From Euryarchaeota archaeon UBA552 (GTDB lineage Archaea; Thermoplasmatota; Poseidoniia; Poseidoniales; Thalassarchaeaceae), in the NCBI GenBank assembly GCA_002499585.1, contig DAMH01000028.1, positions 1-8,075 of the forward strand: a stretch of DNA of 8,075 nucleotides. Reading direction: 5' to 3'. A program made the translations under genes and the position numbers. Position 1 is the stretch's first letter. The number at the start of each line of letters is the position of its first letter. Shown here piece after piece: positions 5,563 to 8,075 of this stretch. The notes under the pieces were generated by a model. It was not told the origin of the DNA. It ran no database searches and saw only the letters and a program-made list of their open reading frames with translations.

Positions 5563-6261
5563 TTACACAATCCGTCCGTTTTCCTTGAGGAGGGTCTCAA
5601 CGCCCATTCCTCCTGCCATAACAACAGCATCGCAGATTCCACAGAAAAGGCCTACTTCAACTACCCCTGCCACGCATAGTATCTCCGACTCCAATAATTT
5701 CGGATTCGAGATAACCCCCTGGTAATCGCAGTCAATGATGTACCCCCCGTTGTCAGTGACAAAAGGCTTCGAAGCGCCTCTTAACTTGACTTTTCCCGGG
5801 CAGATCTCAGACAGCCTTGACATTGTCACCTCCCATTCAAACGGAAGAACCTCGACTGGCAATGGGAATGTTCCCAGCACCTGGACCTGTTTGGTTTCAT
5901 CTGCGACCACCAACATCGCACGGGACCGCTGGGCGACTATCTTCTCCCTGGTTAGGGCGCCCCCTCCCCCTTTGATTAGTGAGAATGAGGGGTCGAACTC
6001 ATCTGTTCCGTCGATAACTAAATCCAGAATCTCTACGTCTGACAGACCCACAAGGGGCACTCCCACGGATAAAGCTAGGTCCCTTGTTGCGATACTGGTC
6101 GGAACGCCAACAATTGATAGCCCCTCATCTGAAATCAACCTCCCCAACTCAACCACAGTGTGAGAGACAGTCGATCCGGTGCCGAGACCGACGGCCATAC
6201 CATCCTTCACCCAATTACAAGCCGCGATCCCGGCCGCCCTCTTCATCAGATTGGAGTCCAT
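5563..6261 (-). CDS. rpiA: Ribose-5-phosphate isomerase A
   Basis: Interconverts ribose 5-phosphate and ribulose 5-phosphate, supplying ribose for nucleotides and linking to the pentose phosphate or ribulose-monophosphate route; cytoplasmic. The 232-residue product matches the family length (about 220-230). It shows the phosphate-binding loop GLGTGST (25-31), VGVPTSIATRDLA (51-63), the catalytic DGTDEFD at 84-90 (Asp84 and Asp87), and KGGGGALTREKIVA at 97-110 with Lys97 and the catalytic base Glu106, equivalent to Glu103 of the E. coli enzyme. ATG 6261 is the natural start because the fold begins within the first residues. The region before it is T-rich on the coding strand (about 6281-6292) but has no clear TATA box. 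It is divergent from rnpB and is followed by tRNA-Lys. Confidence 0.96.
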   Translation of the reverse strand: MDSNLMKRAAGIAACNWVKDGMAVGLGTGSTVSHTVVELGRLISDEGLSIVGVPTSIATRDLALSVGVPLVGLSDVEILDLVIDGTDEFDPSFSLIKGGGGALTREKIVAQRSRAMLVVADETKQVQVLGTFPLPVEVLPFEWEVTMSRLSEICPGKVKLRGASKPFVTDNGGYIIDCDYQGVISNPKLLESEILCVAGVVEVGLFCGICDAVVMAGGMGVETLLKENGRIV

Positions 6262-6278
6262 GTCCTGTGCCGGAGGGG

Positions 6279-6353
6279 GGACAAAGAAAAGGTTCTCTAG
6301 GACAAAGTGACAAACCGAACGTTTGATGTTCGAATGCCCCTTGGGACGTTTGA
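6279..6353. repeat. Short direct repeats in the rpiA/rnpB divergent promoter
   Basis: GGACAAAG occurs at 6279-6286 and 6300-6307 (21 bases apart), with a third GACAAA at 6309-6314. ACGTTTGA occurs at 6319-6326 and 6346-6353 (27 bases apart), and CGAAC/GTTCG (6316-6320/6328-6332) can form a hairpin. All fall in the roughly 90 bases between rpiA and the RNase P RNA. These may be regulator-binding or promoter elements; no clear TATA box for rnpB is visible. Seen directly, function inferred. Confidence 0.35.
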
Positions 6354-6654
6354 GGGAGCAGGAGGGTTGCTGACAGTGTTAGACACTGAGGAAAGTCCCC
6401 TCTCCAAGATGCAAGCGGCTCGGTTAACGCCGGGGGCCCGGGAGGGTCGGCACTGGAACAGAAACGAACCCAGCAGCGTGAAAACGATGAACTCTGAAGA
6501 GGGAGGCTGCGCTGTGGAGGATGAAACGGCTATCCCCGCTGGAGCAAGTCCAAGCAGGTCCGCTGATGCGCATCTAGAAGGACCGGGTAGGATGCTTAGT
6601 TGAATGCAACCAGCCGAAAGGTGAACAGAAAGGGGCTTACTCCCTGCACCCTCA
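6351..6654 (+). ncRNA. rnpB: RNase P RNA (bacterial-like type A archaeal form)
   Basis: The catalytic RNA that trims tRNA 5' leaders. Helices can be drawn by hand. P1: GAGGG (6352-6356) and GCAGG (6358-6362) with CCTGC and CCCTC (6643-6653). P2: GGTTGC (6365-6370) with GCAACC (6606-6611). P3: AGTGT/ACACT (6375-6387). P4: AAG-T-CCCC (6393-6400) with GGGGCTT (6632-6638), including the universally conserved bulged U at 6396. The conserved block GAGGAAAGTCC (6388-6398) is CR-I and ACAGAAAGGGGCTTA (6625-6639) is CR-V; TTAGTTGAATG just before matches the usual TAGATGAATG. P15 CTATCC/GGGTAG (6530-6535/6585-6590) encloses GGAGCAAGTCCAAG and a helix GGTCC/GGACC (6557-6561/6580-6584), the region that recognises tRNA CCA. 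Ends are set from P1 and may be off by a few bases. It is convergent with the transporter gene and divergent from rpiA. Confidence 0.95.
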
Positions 6655-6671
6655 CAATGGTACTCGCGCAG

Positions 6672-6677
6672 ATTTTC
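6672..6677 (+). terminator. Short T run after RNase P RNA
   Basis: ATTTTCT lies about 18 bases beyond the P1 3' strand and reaches the stop codon of the convergent transporter gene. It is the only U-rich run near the RNA 3' end and may end transcription. Weak evidence. Confidence 0.3.
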
Positions 6678-8075
6678 TCAGTAAGCCTCTACAGTGTCAA
6701 TCATGGAGCCTGATTCATCATAATCCACCCATGGTCCCCGGCCCATCAATCTAGAAGTCAATTCGCGGTATGCCACGACGATGGTCGGGAGGAGGATGCT
6801 GCTGGACAACAGGGCTAGGAATAGCAGCGCCATCATCAAGATGAAGAAGTTCCTTAATCCAGGGATCGCAACGAACAACCCTGCAGCGAGGCCGGCGCAC
6901 GTAGTGGCAGTGGTCTCAAAGACCGTCTGACCGCATCTGGCCACTGATTTAGCTATGCCTGCAGGGTTCTCGCCCTCGTCTTTTATTCGATCGACTATGT
7001 GAATTGAGTCATCGACCCCGATCCCGAAGACTATGGTCCCGATCATTGCCGTGAAGACGTTTACGTTGACTCCTCCGATTCTCATCAGAATCGGCTGCCA
7101 GAGCACGACCACCCCTACCGCGGCCATCGTGAACAAAGCCATGCGAGGAGATCTGAACAATATTGACATGACTATGAGTAGTATGAGTATAGTGCTCAGG
7201 GTCGTGTCTCGCTGGGCATCATGAATCCCTTCATTAATGTCCAGCGAGACAGGAAGGCCTCCTGTCAGGAGGCTGTTTACCGCTCCGTCTAAACCCAGTG
7301 CAGCGCAAGAGAGGGGTCCATCGCAGCTGGATTCGCCCCTGAGGTGGCTGTCGATAGCGTCCCTGAGAACACCAGCCTCTTTCAGTGCGATGTATGGCTG
7401 ATTGACGTATACGAGGGTTTTGGTTTCACATGGAGACGACTGTTGGCAGACTCCAGATTGATCCGCGTTCATGAGCATGGATCTTATCTCGGGGGAAAGT
7501 GTGTCGAACGCTACGTTCACCATCGCCTCTCGTGAGGTTACTGAATATGGCAGGCAATCTGGCCTGAAAGGATTCTGAGACTCGTCCCAGCACTCGTCGT
7601 GTATCAGGTCCCACAGACTCATTGAAACCAGGTTGATGCCTATGGCTTGGGTGTCAACGTGTATTGCCTTCAGGATATCGACCAAAGATATAGAGGACGT
7701 GTTTGGTACGTTGTTGATCTCTATTTGCATCCTTTCTATTGCATCAAGTATCGGTATGTCCCTTATTGGTGCAGTTCCGTTCAATTCCCCCCTCTTCTCC
7801 GCGTCCACTATGAACATATTCGTCTGACCTCCTTGAAACTCTATACTGTATTCTCTGAGAGCTTCGTAGGATGCCAGTCCGGGCGGAACCTCGTCTGCTG
7901 ACCCGGTGATCTCCTTGCCCAGCTCGTCATCTAGGATCATCACGCCATATGCCGTGAATGCACCTGCGATGATCAGTACCAGCAGGTAAACACGAACTGG
8001 GGTCTCTCCGATCTTGTCCCAGACAGAGTCGAAGGCGGCGGATGGTGTTTTCCTATATTTCAACAGCTGGACTAG
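6678..8075 (-). CDS. MMPL/RND-family membrane transporter, C-terminal part (start outside window)
   Basis: The frame is open through the right edge, so the N-terminus is missing; the TTG at 8063 is unlikely to be the true start because the frame continues and RND proteins are about twice this length. Numbering from 8063: a first membrane helix at 23-43, then a large extracytoplasmic domain (about 44-285), then a helix bundle at about 286-304, 307-326, 333-353, 383-401 and 404-431, and a short cytoplasmic tail ending in VEAY. GVDDSIHIVDRI (349-360), with paired Asp in the middle of the bundle, is the typical MMPL/patched-like signature for proton-coupled export; RSPR at 304-307 is the usual loop. 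This matches the second half of a duplicated RND protein. Substrate is unknown; lipids or hydrophobic compounds are usual for the family. Cysteine pairs 158/170, 206/212 and 247/253 lie in the external domain. It converges on rnpB with 23 bases between. Confidence 0.9.
   Translation of the reverse strand, partial: LVQLLKYRKTPSAAFDSVWDKIGETPVRVYLLVLIIAGAFTAYGVMILDDELGKEITGSADEVPPGLASYEALREYSIEFQGGQTNMFIVDAEKRGELNGTAPIRDIPILDAIERMQIEINNVPNTSSISLVDILKAIHVDTQAIGINLVSMSLWDLIHDECWDESQNPFRPDCLPYSVTSREAMVNVAFDTLSPEIRSMLMNADQSGVCQQSSPCETKTLVYVNQPYIALKEAGVLRDAIDSHLRGESSCDGPLSCAALGLDGAVNSLLTGGLPVSLDINEGIHDAQRDTTLSTILILLIVMSILFRSPRMALFTMAAVGVVVLWQPILMRIGGVNVNVFTAMIGTIVFGIGVDDSIHIVDRIKDEGENPAGIAKSVARCGQTVFETTATTCAGLAAGLFVAIPGLRNFFILMMALLFLALLSSSILLPTIVVAYRELTSRLMGRGPWVDYDESGSMIDTVEAY

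Noticed and set aside
6307..6603. Plus-strand 98-codon frame
   Set aside because: It lies within the RNase P RNA, whose helices account for the sequence.

Overview
The window reads as an ordinary stretch of an archaeal chromosome. Evidence for Archaea: an asparaginyl-tRNA synthetase of the archaeal class IIb type, TATA-like boxes about 25-27 bases before both tRNA genes, similar boxes only about 30-37 bases before several start codons (which suggests near-leaderless mRNAs), and an RNase P RNA with a bacterial-like type A core. Together with aerobic fatty-acid or branched-chain acyl-CoA enzymes and a secreted beta-sandwich surface protein, this points to a heterotrophic, possibly marine, euryarchaeon related to the Poseidoniales/Thermoplasmata. 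That placement is inference; no rRNA or other phylogenetic marker is present.

Layout, left to right. (1) 1-1142, minus: the N-terminal 380 residues of a secreted, cysteine-rich protein with tandem PPC-like domains; its C-terminus lies beyond the left edge. (2) 1143-1349: non-coding, holding its promoter, a 10-bp palindrome at the predicted transcription start, and T-rich tracts that could end the next gene. (3) 1350-2198, minus: 3-hydroxybutyryl-CoA dehydrogenase. (4) 2284-2359, plus: tRNA-Gln(TTG), divergent from hbd. (5) 2413-2781, plus: an unrecognised 122-residue protein. (6) 2811-4016, minus: acyl-CoA dehydrogenase with an isovaleryl-CoA-dehydrogenase-like active site. (7) 4057-5382, minus: asnS, just downstream of (8) tRNA-Lys(CTT) at 5448-5521, minus. 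(9) 5563-6261, minus: rpiA. (10) 6351-6654, plus: RNase P RNA (rnpB), divergent from rpiA. (11) 6678-8075, minus: the C-terminal half of an MMPL/RND-type membrane transporter that enters from the right edge.

Functionally the window combines translation and RNA-processing genes (two tRNAs, asnS, rnpB), the non-oxidative pentose phosphate step (rpiA) and two successive-type steps of acyl-CoA oxidation (acyl-CoA dehydrogenase and hydroxyacyl-CoA dehydrogenase). Both edge proteins face the outside of the cell and carry closely spaced cysteine pairs, which suggests disulfide-stabilised extracytoplasmic domains. I see no mobile element, CRISPR array, defence island or clearly new system. The items most worth a second look are the surface protein with its operator-like palindrome, the small unrecognised protein, and the repeats in the rpiA/rnpB divergent promoter.
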